In this document: one piece after another, positions 31,896 to 41,235 of the stretch | Position numbering within the stretch: position 1 is the stretch's first letter | Layout: each line of letters begins with the position of its first letter | Origin: Microvirga pudoricolor | GTDB taxonomy: Bacteria > Pseudomonadota > Alphaproteobacteria > Rhizobiales > Beijerinckiaceae | Assembly: GCF_016892705.1 (NCBI RefSeq) | Contig: NZ_JAFEMB010000001.1 | Span: 744,001 to 808,000 of the forward strand | Length of the DNA: 64,000 nucleotides | Reading direction: 5' to 3' | Notes under the pieces: generated by a model | Told to the model about the DNA's origin: nothing | Database searches by the model: none | Seen by the model: the letters and a program-made list of their open reading frames with translations, nothing else | Position numbers and translations under genes: made by a program

Positions 31896-32066
31896 TCTCG
31901 CGTCCTCTTCCTGGGCCGCTTTGCGCAGCCCGCCGCATTCGTTGGAGATCGTGTGCTATCGTTGCTCGTTCGCCCGGGAATCTGTCCAAATTAAGGGCGC
32001 ACGGGCAACCGCACCGGATCGGTCCCCTCCGGAAAAGTTAAGCACCGCGTAAGGTTAAGGCTTGGT

Positions 32067-32666
32067 TTAAGCCGGGGTCCCAGGCTGCAGAATTCGGCGC
32101 AGGCTCTCCGGAATCCGGGCCGCCCGGCCGCCCGCGATGGCCGCCACCCGCACATCCGCCGTCACGATCAGGTCCTCGCCCCGCAGGATGCGCTGGGCGA
32201 TGGACAGGGATGCGCCCCGCACCTCGGCGGTCCGGGTCTCAACCGTGAGCACGTCGTCCATCCGGGCGGGCCGGAGGAAGTCGAGGGTCATCCGCCGCAC
32301 GGCGAACACGATCCCCTGCCCGTCCGCATGCAGCGCCGACTGGTCGCATCCGGCAAGCCTCAGGAAATCCGTCCGGCCCCGCTCGAGAAAGCGCAGGTAG
32401 TTCGCATGGTAGACGATGCCGGAAAAATCCGTGTCCTCGTAATAGACCCGGACCGGCAGAATGTGGGTGTCGCCGCGCAGGGCGCCGGAGAGATGGGGCC
32501 AGGACGCCGGCACACCCTCCCCTGGAGGGGGAGGGTCGGAGCGCTCGAGCGCTCCGGGGTGGGGTGGCGCCGCGACGTGGCCGAGGTTGGCGTTTCCCAC
32601 CCCCTCCCGGCCCTCCGGGCCGACCTCCCCCCTCGAGGGGGAGGTGTGGGCGTCCCGCTCACTCAT
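32067..32666 (-). CDS. ybgC: YbgC-type acyl-CoA thioesterase with repeat-encoded N-terminus
   Basis: The conserved core ([35 protein letters not shown]) is the hot-dog fold of YbgC thioesterases, with the catalytic Asp in YEDTDFSG and YHANYLRF next to it. They hydrolyse short acyl-CoAs and are linked to the Tol-Pal operon. The frame begins with ATG 32666, overlapping the end of ruvB by 8 nt; the first 60 residues (about [10 protein letters not shown] to PPPPGEG) are encoded by a palindromic repeat at 32513-32647. A GTG start at 32511-32513 would bypass the repeat but has no usable ribosome site. Function is firm; the start is not. Confidence 0.8.
   Translation of the reverse strand: MSERDAHTSPSRGEVGPEGREGVGNANLGHVAAPPHPGALERSDPPPPGEGVPASWPHLSGALRGDTHILPVRVYYEDTDFSGIVYHANYLRFLERGRTDFLRLAGCDQSALHADGQGIVFAVRRMTLDFLRPARMDDVLTVETRTAEVRGASLSIAQRILRGEDLIVTADVRVAAIAGGRAARIPESLRRILQPGTPA
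32513..32647. repeat. palindromic repeat inside the 5-prime end of ybgC
   Basis: Inverted modules (CCCTCCCCTGGAGGGGGAGGG, GAGCGCTCGAGCGCTC, GGCCCTCCGGGCCGACC, CTCCCCCCTCGAGGGGGAG) form a 135-base mosaic element that stays open in the thioesterase frame and therefore may be translated. Confidence 0.8.
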
Positions 32667-33705
32667 CGTCATCCCCGCCGAACAGCCCGAACTGGGCCGC
32701 ATTGTCCCGGGTCGGCTCCGGCAATCCCAGATGCCTGAAGGCGTGGGGCGTGAGAATTCGGCCGCGCGGGGTGCGCTGCACGAATCCCTTCTGGATCAAA
32801 TAGGGCTCGATGATCTCCTCGATGGCGTCGCGGGGCTCGGACAGGGCCGCCGCGATGGTCTCGATGCCCACCGGACCGCCCCCGAAGGAATTCGCGATCA
32901 TGGTCAAGTACTTGCGGTCCATCAGGTCGAGGCCGATGGGGTCGACGTCCAGAAGCCGCAGCGACCGGTCGGCGAGCTCCCGACTGACCGTCTGGGCGCC
33001 TTCCACGATGGCGAAATCGCGCACCCGGCGCAGCAGGCGGCCCGCGATGCGGGGCGTGCCGCGCGAACGGCGGGCGACCTCGTTGGCGCCCTCCGGGCTC
33101 ATGCCGATGCCGAGCACCCGCGCCCCGCGCTTCACGATCAGCTCCAGCTCCTCCACGGTGTAGAATTCGAGCCGGATCGGGATGCCGAAGCGGTCGCGGA
33201 GCGGCGTGGTGAGCAGGCCCGCCCGGGTGGTGGCGCCCACCAGCGTGAATTTCGGCAGCTCGATCTTCACGGAGCGGGCGGCCGGCCCCTCGCCGATGAT
33301 GAGGTCGAGCTGGTAATCCTCCATGGCCGGATAGAGGATTTCCTCCACGGCCGGATTGAGGCGGTGGATCTCGTCGATAAAGAGCACGTCGCGCTCTTCG
33401 AGGTTGGTGAGCTGGGCCGCAAGGTCTCCCGCCTTGGCGATGACCGGACCGGAGGTCGAGCGGAAGTTCACGCCGAGTTCCCGGGCCACGATCTGGGCCA
33501 GCGTCGTCTTGCCCAGCCCCGGCGGGCCGACGAAGAGCACGTGGTCGAGGGCGTCGCCCCGCGCCTTGGCGGCGTTGATGAACACCTGGAGATTGGCGCG
33601 AGCGGCCTTCTGGCCCGTGAAATCGTCGAGCGCCAGCGGCCGCAGGGACGTATCGGTGTCGTCCTCACGCTTTTCAGGGGTCATCAGGCGGCGGGAATCG
33701 GTCAA
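32659..33705 (-). CDS. ruvB: Holliday junction branch-migration helicase RuvB
   Basis: RuvB is the hexameric AAA motor that drives branch migration with RuvA. The 348-residue protein has Walker A GPPGLGKT (about 62-69), Walker [10 protein letters not shown], the sensor TTRAGLL and a C-terminal winged helix. The start is a TTG at 33705 ([15 protein letters not shown]) with AAGG about 10 nt upstream; an ATG seven codons later lacks a ribosome site. It is downstream of ruvC and ruvA on the minus strand and overlaps ybgC. Confidence 0.97.
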   Translation of the reverse strand: MTDSRRLMTPEKREDDTDTSLRPLALDDFTGQKAARANLQVFINAAKARGDALDHVLFVGPPGLGKTTLAQIVARELGVNFRSTSGPVIAKAGDLAAQLTNLEERDVLFIDEIHRLNPAVEEILYPAMEDYQLDLIIGEGPAARSVKIELPKFTLVGATTRAGLLTTPLRDRFGIPIRLEFYTVEELELIVKRGARVLGIGMSPEGANEVARRSRGTPRIAGRLLRRVRDFAIVEGAQTVSRELADRSLRLLDVDPIGLDLMDRKYLTMIANSFGGGPVGIETIAAALSEPRDAIEEIIEPYLIQKGFVQRTPRGRILTPHAFRHLGLPEPTRDNAAQFGLFGGDDDE

Positions 33706-33752
33706 GGAGGCTTACCTTGCAGGGGTTTGGCTATGTGTAGCACAGTCACCGA

Positions 33753-33856
33753 CCTCATCCTGAGGGAATGGCGAAAGCCATTTGTCTCGAAGGATGGTTC
33801 CAGCGCTCTCTGAATCCTCCTTCGAGACGCCGCTTTCGCGGCTCCTCAGGATGAGG
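33753..33856. repeat. palindromic intergenic repeat between ruvA and ruvB
   Basis: Perfect 13-bp outer arms (CCTCATCCTGAGG and CCTCAGGATGAGG) and inner arms TCTCGAAGGA/TCCTTCGAGA frame a 104-base element. This type is common in Hyphomicrobiales genomes. Confidence 0.8.
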
Positions 33857-33940
33857 CCTGTTCTACTGGCCCAACATTTTCCTCGGAACATACAAAATGA
33901 AGCACCCTGAATGCAATGAACATATCAGGAACACGACATG

Positions 33941-34558
33941 CTACCGCGCCAGCTCCCTCAGGCCTAGCCGGATCAGCGTCTTGGCCTCGGCCTCGTCGCC
34001 CGCCTGTTTCAGGGCGGCCGCAACGGCGGCGGAGGCCTGGATCTGGGGGTAGCCGAGATTGACGAGGGCCGAGACGGCATCCGAGACCGGCGCCGGGGCG
34101 TTGCGGTCGTCCAGGGCATCCGACAGGCGGATCAGGGCCGGGTCCACGTGGCCGAAGGCCGGGGCCTTGTCCTTGAGTTCGGCCACGATGCGGGCAGCGA
34201 GCTTGGGGCCGACACCGGGACCGCGGGCCACCGAGGCCTTGTCACCCGTCGCGATGGCGGTGGCGAGCATGCCGGGATCGAGCACCGACAGGATGCCCAG
34301 CGCCACCTTGGCGCCCACGCCCTGGACCGATTGCAGCAGCCGGAACCATTCCCGCTCCTGGTCCGACCGGAAGCCGAACAGGCGGATCATGTCCTCGCGC
34401 ACATGGGTCTCGATGGAGAGCGTCGCGGCTTCGCCGACGGAGGGCAGATTCTGGAGAGTGCGGGTGGAGCAATGCACCACGTAGCCGACGCCCCCCACAT
34501 CGACGATGACGAAGTCGTCGCCGTAGGAATCGATGAGGCCCTTGAGTTTGCCGATCAC
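33941..34558 (-). CDS. ruvA: Holliday junction DNA-binding protein RuvA
   Basis: RuvA binds four-way junctions and loads RuvB. The 205-residue protein has the N-terminal OB-fold ([26 protein letters not shown]), two helix-hairpin-helix motifs ([38 protein letters not shown]) and a C-terminal RuvB-binding domain ([21 protein letters not shown]). The start is a GTG at 34558. It lies between ruvC and ruvB, with a palindromic repeat on each side. Confidence 0.97.
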   Translation of the reverse strand: MIGKLKGLIDSYGDDFVIVDVGGVGYVVHCSTRTLQNLPSVGEAATLSIETHVREDMIRLFGFRSDQEREWFRLLQSVQGVGAKVALGILSVLDPGMLATAIATGDKASVARGPGVGPKLAARIVAELKDKAPAFGHVDPALIRLSDALDDRNAPAPVSDAVSALVNLGYPQIQASAAVAAALKQAGDEAEAKTLIRLGLRELAR

Positions 34559-34576
34559 GTTCTCATTCCCTCAATC

Positions 34577-34696
34577 GTCATCCCCGCGAAGGCGGGGATC
34601 CATAACCGCAACATACGGTAGAAGAGCGCGACAAAAATCGCCCGCATCCTTCTAAAGGCTTGGTGTTTATGGATTCCCGCCTTCGCGGGAATGACA
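34577..34696. repeat. palindromic intergenic repeat between ruvC and ruvA
   Basis: Outer arms GTCATCCCCGCGAAGGCGGGGATCC and GGATTCCCGCCTTCGCGGGAATGAC form an imperfect inverted repeat around about 65 bases. A degenerate relative is at 4298-4383. Confidence 0.8.
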
Positions 34697-34715
34697 GTGG
34701 TCCTTGTGTAACACC

Positions 34716-35219
34716 CTAAAGACTTGCCGCCAAAGCGCGGGACTTGCGGTGGTGGGCATGGGCGATGGCGATGGCGAGCGCGTCCGCCGCATCGGCCTTT
34801 TTGAAGTCGGCCTTGGGCAGCAGGATCTTCACCATGGCCTGAACCTGGATCTTGTCCGCATGGCCTGCCCCCACCACGGTCTTCTTGACCTGGTTGGCAC
34901 CGTATTCGGCCACGGGCAAGCCATGGAGGGCCGGGACGAGCAGCGACATGGCGCGGGCCTGGCCGAGCTTGAGGGTCGCCTGGGCATCCTTGTTGACGAA
35001 GGTCTCCTCCACGGACACCTCGTCGGGTGTCCAGGTGCGAACGACGTCCGTCAGCCGGTCGTGGAGCTGCTTCAGCCGAAGGGCCAGTTCGAGGTCGCCG
35101 TCAGAGGTCACGACCCCGCAGGCCACGAAGGACAGCTTCGTGCCCTCTACCGTGATGACACCCCAGCCCGTGTTGCGCAGGCCGGGATCGAGGCCGAGAA
35201 TGCGGATGGTCTGGCTCAA
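34716..35219 (-). CDS. ruvC: Holliday junction resolvase RuvC
   Basis: RuvC is a homodimeric nuclease that cuts Holliday junctions to finish recombination. The 167-residue product has the RNase H-like acidic set: Asp in [16 protein letters not shown] (about 11), Glu in [16 protein letters not shown], and Asp in [16 protein letters not shown]. The start is a TTG (35219, [13 protein letters not shown]), the only start that keeps the first strand. It is the first of ruvC-ruvA-ruvB. Confidence 0.96.
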   Translation of the reverse strand: MSQTIRILGLDPGLRNTGWGVITVEGTKLSFVACGVVTSDGDLELALRLKQLHDRLTDVVRTWTPDEVSVEETFVNKDAQATLKLGQARAMSLLVPALHGLPVAEYGANQVKKTVVGAGHADKIQVQAMVKILLPKADFKKADAADALAIAIAHAHHRKSRALAASL

Positions 35220-35226
35220 CTTTTAG

Positions 35227-35356
35227 CCCTCTCCCCTTTGCGGGAGAGGGTGGCCCTCGCATCAGCGAGGGTCGGGAGAGGGGCAGCGTTTATAACCCCT
35301 ACGCCCCCTCTCCCGGCTCACTTCGTTCGCCACCCTCTCCCGCGGAGGGGAGAGGG
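35227..35356. repeat. palindromic intergenic repeat between yebC and ruvC
   Basis: The element contains CCCTCTCCCC..GGGAGAGGG modules in the same order as the copy at 10099-10250, with variation in the inner hairpins. This shows at least two copies of one repeat family in the window. Confidence 0.8.
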
Positions 35357-35364
35357 AAAACCCA

Positions 35365-36111
35365 TCACTCCGCCATCTTCTGCATCAAGGCTTCCGACAG
35401 CTCGAAATTGCCGTAGACGTTCTGGACGTCGTCGTGCTCTTCGAGGGTTTCCATGAGCTTCATGAGCTTTTCGCCGGCCTCGTCGTCCACGGCCACCGGG
35501 GTTTGGGGCTTCCAGACGAGCTTGGAGGCCTTCGGTTCGCCGAACTTTTCCTCGAGCGCCTTGGTGACCTCGTTCAGCGCGGTCTGCTCGCAATAGATCT
35601 CATGGCCGTCCTCGGTGGACACCACGTCCTCGGCACCCGCATCGATGGCGGCCTCCAGGACCGCATCCGCGTCGCCGACCTCGGGACCGAAGGCCACGAA
35701 GCCCACCCGGTCGAACATGAACGAGACCGCCCCGGTCTCGGCGAGGTTGCCGCCGCTCTTGGTGAAATAGGACCGGATGTCCGACGCGGTGCGGTTGCGG
35801 TTGTCCGTCATGGCCTCGACGATGATCGCGGCGCCCCCGGGGCCGTAGCCCTCATAGCGGATCTCGTCGTAGTTCTCGCCCTCGCCGCCGACAGCCTTGT
35901 TGATGGCGCGCTGGATGTTGTCCTTGGGCATGTTCTCGGCGCGGGCGGCGAGGATCGCGGCGCGCAGGCGCGGGTTCATGTTGGGGTCCGGCAGGCCCAT
36001 CTTGGCCGCCACGGTGATTTCGCGGGCGAGCTTGGAGAACACCTTCGAGCGGACGGCATCCACCTTCCCCTTTCGGTGCATGATGTTCTTGAACTGTGAA
36101 TGTCCGGCCAT
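35365..36111 (-). CDS. yebC: YebC/PmpR-family protein
   Basis: The 248-residue protein begins [20 protein letters not shown] and contains the family segments [18 protein letters not shown] and [19 protein letters not shown], giving the three-domain YebC fold. Members bind DNA as regulators and some assist translation of difficult sequences on the ribosome. It lies upstream of ruvCAB, a very conserved position. Confidence 0.96.
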   Translation of the reverse strand: MAGHSQFKNIMHRKGKVDAVRSKVFSKLAREITVAAKMGLPDPNMNPRLRAAILAARAENMPKDNIQRAINKAVGGEGENYDEIRYEGYGPGGAAIIVEAMTDNRNRTASDIRSYFTKSGGNLAETGAVSFMFDRVGFVAFGPEVGDADAVLEAAIDAGAEDVVSTEDGHEIYCEQTALNEVTKALEEKFGEPKASKLVWKPQTPVAVDDEAGEKLMKLMETLEEHDDVQNVYGNFELSEALMQKMAE

Positions 36112-36242
36112 GGGGGCCTCCGCGATGCGGCCGAGGGCGGCTCTGGTTCAAGCGCCCGTCAGGCCACGGATGTTGACGATGAGGTGGCTTATAAGGCGCG
36201 AGGCCCCGGAGGCAAAGCCCCTGTTTCGGAGAGGCCGGTCCT

Positions 36243-36962
36243 TCAGATCCCAAACCAGCTCGACAGGCCTGCCCGGATGAGATGGTACGACGCGCCCAGA
36301 ACCGTGGCCGTGTAGATCATGCCGGCGATGCCGATGATCGAGCCCAGGATCAGCAGATAGCCGTCCTCCTCGATCACCGCGATCGCGACGATCACCAGGG
36401 CGGCCGAGGGCGGGATGTTGGTGCCCGGAAACGGGATCAGCACGCAGATCGCCACCAGGATGGCGAAGAGGCCAACCGCCCGGTCGCCCACCACCCCGAA
36501 GAGCTGGGTCAGCCGGGGTTTGCAGAAGCGCTCGACCCATTGCAGCTTGGGCTCGGCCACGTCGATGAGCTTCTTGAACTTCTCGAGGGAGATTTCCCGG
36601 CGCATGAAGGATTTGGGCAGCCAGGGCCGCTTGTGGCCGAGCAGCATCTGAATCCCGAACAGCAGCACCGGCGTCCCGAAGACGCCCGCGACGCCGGGCG
36701 GCACCGCCGGAACGGAATTGGGCAGGCTGAACAGGATCAGCACGAGACCGAAGGCACGCTCGCCCAAGGCCTCGATGATGCGCCCGACACTGATCGTGTC
36801 GCCCTCGGCCTGGTCGACCACGCCACGGAGAACCGCCGACACGCTCTGATGCTGGGTCGTGTCATGCACGGCCTCGCCCCTGGTCGTCTCGACCCTGTCC
36901 CGTGAGGCATTCTCCCCTTGGGCATTGTCCCCCTGGGCCTTGTGCTGATGCTGCGCGTCCAC
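36243..36962 (-). CDS. exoD: ExoD-family membrane protein
   Basis: The 239-residue inner-membrane protein has a His/Gln-rich cytoplasmic N-terminus, then about four hydrophobic segments (FGLVLILFSLPNSVPAVPPG, AVGLFAILVAICVLIPFPGT, AALVIVAIAVIEEDGYLLIL). It matches ExoD, linked to exopolysaccharide production and nodule invasion in rhizobia; the biochemical role is unknown. The start is a GTG at 36962 with GGAG 7 nt upstream. It lies between the YmdB-like gene and yebC. Confidence 0.88.
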   Translation of the reverse strand: MDAQHQHKAQGDNAQGENASRDRVETTRGEAVHDTTQHQSVSAVLRGVVDQAEGDTISVGRIIEALGERAFGLVLILFSLPNSVPAVPPGVAGVFGTPVLLFGIQMLLGHKRPWLPKSFMRREISLEKFKKLIDVAEPKLQWVERFCKPRLTQLFGVVGDRAVGLFAILVAICVLIPFPGTNIPPSAALVIVAIAVIEEDGYLLILGSIIGIAGMIYTATVLGASYHLIRAGLSSWFGI

Positions 36963-37046
36963 CCGATCTCTCCGTTCCCCGACAGATGGGTATGCTTTGC
37001 CTTACGCCAAGGGCCGGGCCGTCTGCCAAGCCGCGTTGCCCCAGCG

Positions 37047-37868
37047 TTAACCCCAGAAGCGCGGCCAAGTTTCCTCCAAATGGGGTCCCAGCCGCACGGC
37101 CGCGACCCGAACCGCGAGACCTGTCCGGTCGTCCGTCTCCACCGCGATCCCCGACAGGGTCCCCTCCCCGGTGGCCGGCTCCATGCGGGGGCCGGGCGTC
37201 TTCTGGAGAAAACGCCGGATCGACTCGTCCTTCTGCATGCCGAGCACCGAATCGTAGTCGCCGCACATGCCCGCATCCGTCATGTAGGCGGTGCCACCCT
37301 GCAAAACGCGATGGTCGGCCGTGGGGACGTGGGTGTGGGTCCCGACCACGAGGCTCGCCCGTCCGTCGAGATGATGGCCCATCGCCTCCTTCTCGCTGGT
37401 CGCCTCGGCGTGGACGTCCACGATGATGGCGTCCGCGACCTGAGCCAACGGGCAGGCCTCGACCTCCCGGTCCACCGCCGCGAAGGGATCGTCCAGCGGG
37501 TCCATGTAGAGGCGGCCCATCACGTTGATGACCAGCACCCGATGGCCCGAGCGGGTGTCGATGAGGTTCGCGCCCCGGCCCGGCGTTCCGGGCGGATAGT
37601 TCACGGGCCGCAGCAGGCGTGGCTGACGCTCGATGAAGACCAGGGTCTCGCGCTGGTCCCAGGAATGGTTGCCCAGCGTCACCGCGTCGGCACCCGCGTT
37701 CAGGATCTCGTCGCAGATCGCCTCGTTGATGCCGAAGCCCCCGGCGGAGTTCTCGCCGTTGATGACCACGCAATCGAGACTCCAACGCTCCCGCAGGCCC
37801 GGCAGACGCTCGATCACGGCGTTGCGGCCGGACCGCCCGACGATATCGCCGAGGAAGAGGAGACGCAT
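37047..37868 (-). CDS. YmdB-family metallophosphoesterase
   Basis: The 273-residue protein is a calcineurin-like phosphoesterase of the TIGR00282/YmdB group. The metal ligands lie in LFLGDIVGRSGR (Asp8), INGENSAGGFG (Asn/Glu), TLGNHSWDQ and DVHAEATSEKEAMGHHLDG with a later GTHTHVPTAD. YmdB of Bacillus hydrolyses 2-prime,3-prime cAMP and affects biofilm and spore programmes; the substrate here is unproven. It starts 9 nt after the cyclo-ligase gene, so they are co-transcribed. Confidence 0.92.
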   Translation of the reverse strand: MRLLFLGDIVGRSGRNAVIERLPGLRERWSLDCVVINGENSAGGFGINEAICDEILNAGADAVTLGNHSWDQRETLVFIERQPRLLRPVNYPPGTPGRGANLIDTRSGHRVLVINVMGRLYMDPLDDPFAAVDREVEACPLAQVADAIIVDVHAEATSEKEAMGHHLDGRASLVVGTHTHVPTADHRVLQGGTAYMTDAGMCGDYDSVLGMQKDESIRRFLQKTPGPRMEPATGEGTLSGIAVETDDRTGLAVRVAAVRLGPHLEETWPRFWG

Positions 37869-37877
37869 GACGGGGTC

Positions 37878-38462
37878 CTAAGCTTGAGCGGTCCGGATCG
37901 GCCCGGCTTCCGTGACGATGATATCGAGCAGACGGTCGTGGGGCTCGACAGGGACTTCATCGATTTCCTGGGCCGAATAGGCAAGCCCCACGGTGAGGAT
38001 CGGGTGCTGGGCCTCCAGCGCCGCGATGGCCCGGTCGAAATGCCCCTTGCCGTAGCCGATACGCCCGCCCCGGCGGTCAAAGGCCACCAGGGGCACGATC
38101 AGGGCCTTGGGAAAAACCTCGGGCGCGTCGGGGCCGGGCTCGCGCACGCCGAAGCCGCCCTTGATCAGCGGGTCGTCAGGGCGCCAGAGGCGCCAGCTCA
38201 GATGCGGGTGAATGATCTGCGACAGGGCCACATCCTGGCCGCGACCGATCAGCGCCTCCAGGAGTGGGCGGGCATTGACCTCACTGCGAATGGTCCAGTA
38301 GCCGCCGACCGGTGTGACATGCCTGAGTTCAGGAAGAGCCAGGGCCGCTTCGGCGATACGTCCGGCGGCCTCGACCCGGAACGCCTTTGGCAGGGCGTCC
38401 CGGCGGACGAGCAGCTCCTGCCGGAGACGGTCTTTTGTTTCAGGAAGCGATGTCGATGTCAT
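37878..38462 (-). CDS. 5-formyltetrahydrofolate cyclo-ligase
   Basis: This enzyme turns 5-formyl-THF, with ATP, into 5,10-methenyl-THF. The 194-residue product has the basic N-terminal helix (LRQELLVRRDALPKAFR) and the C-terminal loop RRGGRIGYGKGHFDRAIAAL that binds ATP. 6S RNA immediately upstream is the same order as ssrS-ygfA in many proteobacteria. An ATG at 38462 gives MTSTSLPETKDRLR. Confidence 0.94.
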   Translation of the reverse strand: MTSTSLPETKDRLRQELLVRRDALPKAFRVEAAGRIAEAALALPELRHVTPVGGYWTIRSEVNARPLLEALIGRGQDVALSQIIHPHLSWRLWRPDDPLIKGGFGVREPGPDAPEVFPKALIVPLVAFDRRGGRIGYGKGHFDRAIAALEAQHPILTVGLAYSAQEIDEVPVEPHDRLLDIIVTEAGPIRTAQA

Positions 38463-38496
38463 GAAGCGCGGAGCCGCAAAAGTCGTCGGAAAAGCG

Positions 38497-38655
38497 ATCC
38501 CGGGAACCTACAAAGTAGGTGGGCGCCGTTTGTCCCGGTCCACGGACCGGGTCAGGTACAGCTCCCGTTGGGATCGATAAGGCCCCGGGGAAATGTCTCC
38601 TAACGGACCCCGCAGCCCCGCCTTGCCTATGTAGTGGGTTCGGGAGCCCGGGGGA
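38497..38655 (-). ncRNA. ssrS: 6S RNA
   Basis: 6S RNA binds sigma-70 RNA polymerase and mimics an open promoter. The minus strand here holds a long imperfect rod: the 3-prime part CCTACTTTGTAGGTTCCCGGG (38518-38498) can pair with the 5-prime part CCCGAACCCACTACATAGG, and the middle carries the hairpin GACCCGGTCCGTGGACCGGG. Position directly before the cyclo-ligase gene on the same strand is the conserved place of 6S RNA in proteobacteria. The ends are estimated to within about 10 nt. Confidence 0.8.
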
Positions 38656-38897
38656 AGTAGGCGGGTGGGATAAATCGAAGGCCGGCGGAGGGGGTTAGGA
38701 TTCGAGCCTTTGCTGCAATGCAGCGGAACCGGGTCCGGCTCCCAACGTTGCTCCCGGACAGGGCATGCCATCATCCACGCGCCGCGCCTGAACCCACGGG
38801 GCCATCCGGTCTCGGGCTTCGTGGCGCGCATACACGCTGCCATGCCCGGCACCGCAAATCCGAACCGGCACCCTGGGTGCCTCAATGGAGATGGCCG

Positions 38898-40163
38898 TTG
38901 CCCTCTAGCTCTTCCCCCTCAAGCCTGCGTTCCGTCCTGCCCACCATCGTGGCGCTCCTCCTGGCCTATGGGCTCATGCAGATGGGCAATACGCTCCAGG
39001 GCACCTTGCTCAGCGTGCGGGGTGCCATCGAGTATTTCACGCCCACCCAAATCGGCGCGGTGGGCGCGGCCTTTTGGGCCGGGATCGTGCTGGGCTCCCT
39101 CTGGGCCGGTAAGGTGATCGAGCGGGTGGGCCATACCCGCACGTTCGCGGCTTTGGCGGCCGTCGCAGCCTCGGCGGGGCTCCTGCACCTGCTGGTGATC
39201 GAACCCACCGTGTGGCTCGTGGCCCGCGCGATCACAGGCTTCTGCTTTGCCGGGTTGTTCATGGTGGCGGAGAGTTGGCTCAACTCCTCGGCGACGTCGT
39301 CCACGCGCGGGCAGATCCTGAGCCTTTACGGAATGACAGGCCTGATCGCTGGCATCGGCGGGCAATTGCTCCTCCCAGCCGGAAGCCCGTCAGGGTTTCA
39401 GCTTTTCTGCATCGTGTCGATGATTATCGCGCTGGCTCTCGTGCCGATCGCCCTGTCACGCGCTTCCGCGCCGAACCAAGCCACAGGCGAGGCCAAGATC
39501 GACCTCCGACGGCTTCATCGGCAGTCACCTTTCGGGGTCCTGGCTGCATTCTTGTGCGGCATCACCACGGCGTCGTTCTTCGCGCTCGGGCCGGTCTTCG
39601 CGCAAGGCCATGGGCTGAACACCGCCGGCATCGCGATCTTTATGGCCTGCGGCACCCTTGGCGGTTTCGCCATGACGTGGCCCCTAGGCTGGCTGTCCGA
39701 CCGCATGGACCGGCGTCTCGTCATCATCGGCACGGCGGCAGTGGCGGCAATCATTCTCGTGGTGCTCGTGAACGTCATTCCGAGCCAAGCGCCGGATTGG
39801 GTGCTTTATATTTGCGTGGCGATCTTCGGTGGAAGCATCATTCCCACATACAGCATCGTAACGGCTCACGTGAACGACATGGTGAAGCCCGGCGAATTCG
39901 TGGCGGCGTCGGGCGGCTTGTTGATCCTGCAGGGCGCGGGCTCGGCGACCGGCCCCATCGTTTCCGGGCTCGCCATGAGCGAGTTCGGGCTCGTCGGCCT
40001 CGCCTATGTGGCCATCGGGGCCCAGGCCGTCATGGCCGCCTGGGGTGCTTACCGCATCCGCCAGCGGGCCGCCGCGCCAGAAGACGAGAAGGAAGCTTTC
40101 AAGCCCGAGCCTGCCGTTCCGGTCGGTGTCGAGCTGGCGCCCGCGCATGGGGGCGCACGTTAG
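38898..40163 (+). CDS. MFS transporter, major facilitator superfamily
   Basis: The 421-residue protein has about twelve transmembrane helices (VLPTIVALLLAYGLMQMGNTL onward), a loop 2-3 motif AGKVIERVGHTR and a loop 8-9 motif GWLSDRMDRR, and an acidic C-terminal tail. The domain architecture resembles the YcaD-type MFS transporters; the substrate is not known. The TTG at 38898 has GGAG with 7 nt spacing; the reading frame upstream overlaps non-coding DNA. It diverges from 6S RNA. Confidence 0.9.
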   Translation: MPSSSSPSSLRSVLPTIVALLLAYGLMQMGNTLQGTLLSVRGAIEYFTPTQIGAVGAAFWAGIVLGSLWAGKVIERVGHTRTFAALAAVAASAGLLHLLVIEPTVWLVARAITGFCFAGLFMVAESWLNSSATSSTRGQILSLYGMTGLIAGIGGQLLLPAGSPSGFQLFCIVSMIIALALVPIALSRASAPNQATGEAKIDLRRLHRQSPFGVLAAFLCGITTASFFALGPVFAQGHGLNTAGIAIFMACGTLGGFAMTWPLGWLSDRMDRRLVIIGTAAVAAIILVVLVNVIPSQAPDWVLYICVAIFGGSIIPTYSIVTAHVNDMVKPGEFVAASGGLLILQGAGSATGPIVSGLAMSEFGLVGLAYVAIGAQAVMAAWGAYRIRQRAAAPEDEKEAFKPEPAVPVGVELAPAHGGAR

Positions 40164-40192
40164 GCCGTCGGACAAATACAACCTTTGCTTTA

Positions 40193-40217
40193 GGAACATC
40201 CCTATCCGGGATCCGTT
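40193..40217 (+). promoter_or_regulatory. EcfG general-stress promoter before manganese catalase
   Basis: GGAAC at 40193-40197 and CGTT at 40214-40217 are spaced by exactly 16 nt, matching the sigma-EcfG consensus of alphaproteobacteria. The transcript would start about 30 nt before the catalase ATG. Confidence 0.75.
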
Positions 40218-40251
40218 GGGGGCCGGTGCCCTAAACGAACGGAGAGAGACC

Positions 40252-41175
40252 ATGTTCTTGCGCGTCGACAAGCTGCAAGTGGATTTGCCTGCGCCCAAAC
40301 GACAGGACCCGAACGCGGCTGCCGCTCTTCAGGAACTTCTCGGCGGGAAGTACGGAGAGATGTCCACGCTCGGGAACTACATGTTCCAGAGCTTCAACTT
40401 CCGCTCCAAGAGCAAGCTGCGGCCCTTCTATAGCCTGGTGGCCGCCATCACGGCCGAGGAACTGGGACATGTGGAACTCGTCAGCAATGGCGTCGCCATG
40501 CTGAACAACGGTCCCGACAATGATGGGGATGAAGCCGATGGCGGCGATATCTCCGATGCGCCATTCGAGGACATGAAGGACATTCGTCTCGCGGCGGCCT
40601 TCCTGTCGGGCGGCGGCGGTGCCATGCCGGTGAACAGCAACGGCCAGTCCTGGAACAACGACTTCATCACCACCACCGGCAACGTCATCCTGGATCTCCT
40701 GCATAACTTCCATCTTGAATGCGGTGCGCGGCTTCACAAGCTGCGCGTCTACGAGACCCTGACCGATCCGACCGGCCGCGAGGTCTGCGGCTACCTTCTG
40801 GTGCGCGGCTCCGTGCATGCGCATGCCTATGCGCTGGCTCTCAAGAAAGTGACGGGTGTCGATATCGAGAAGATGCTCCCGACCCCCAACATCCCGCTGG
40901 GCAATATCCCGGAATGCCAGAAATACCTGGAGGAGGGCTCGCATCGCCGCCTGTACACATTCAGCCCGGACGATTACCGGGAGATGGCTGGCATCTGGGG
41001 CAATGGCGAGATGGCGCTTCCCACGGACCCGCCGGGCGAGCTCGAGATCGTGGAGGGGATGCCGGAAGGCGGCAAGATCCACCAGTTGACCGGTGTGCCC
41101 TCGGCCTTCACGCCGGATTATGCGCCGGAGGAAATGTTCGAGATCGCCACCAAGCTCTACAAGGCATCCCGCTGA
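40252..41175 (+). CDS. manganese catalase
   Basis: This non-haem catalase breaks down hydrogen peroxide with a dimanganese centre. The 307-residue product has a ferritin-like four-helix bundle; the metal ligands include the Glu/His in ITAEELGHVELV and HNFHLECGARLHKLRV with VHAHAYALALKK. The start at ATG 40252 follows GGAGAGAGACC; the longer upstream frame lies inside the transporter gene. It ends in a terminator and is preceded by an EcfG promoter, which fits a role in the general stress response. Confidence 0.95.
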   Translation: MFLRVDKLQVDLPAPKRQDPNAAAALQELLGGKYGEMSTLGNYMFQSFNFRSKSKLRPFYSLVAAITAEELGHVELVSNGVAMLNNGPDNDGDEADGGDISDAPFEDMKDIRLAAAFLSGGGGAMPVNSNGQSWNNDFITTTGNVILDLLHNFHLECGARLHKLRVYETLTDPTGREVCGYLLVRGSVHAHAYALALKKVTGVDIEKMLPTPNIPLGNIPECQKYLEEGSHRRLYTFSPDDYREMAGIWGNGEMALPTDPPGELEIVEGMPEGGKIHQLTGVPSAFTPDYAPEEMFEIATKLYKASR

Positions 41176-41181
41176 AGCATC

Positions 41182-41207
41182 AGGGCCGGTTCGAGAGAAC
41201 CGGCCCT
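41182..41207 (+). terminator. intrinsic terminator after manganese catalase
   Basis: AGGGCCGGTT pairs with AACCGGCCCT, loop of 6 nt, followed by a T-rich stretch. Confidence 0.85.
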
Positions 41208-41235
41208 TTCTTCATGAAGATCACGCCTCGGAACT

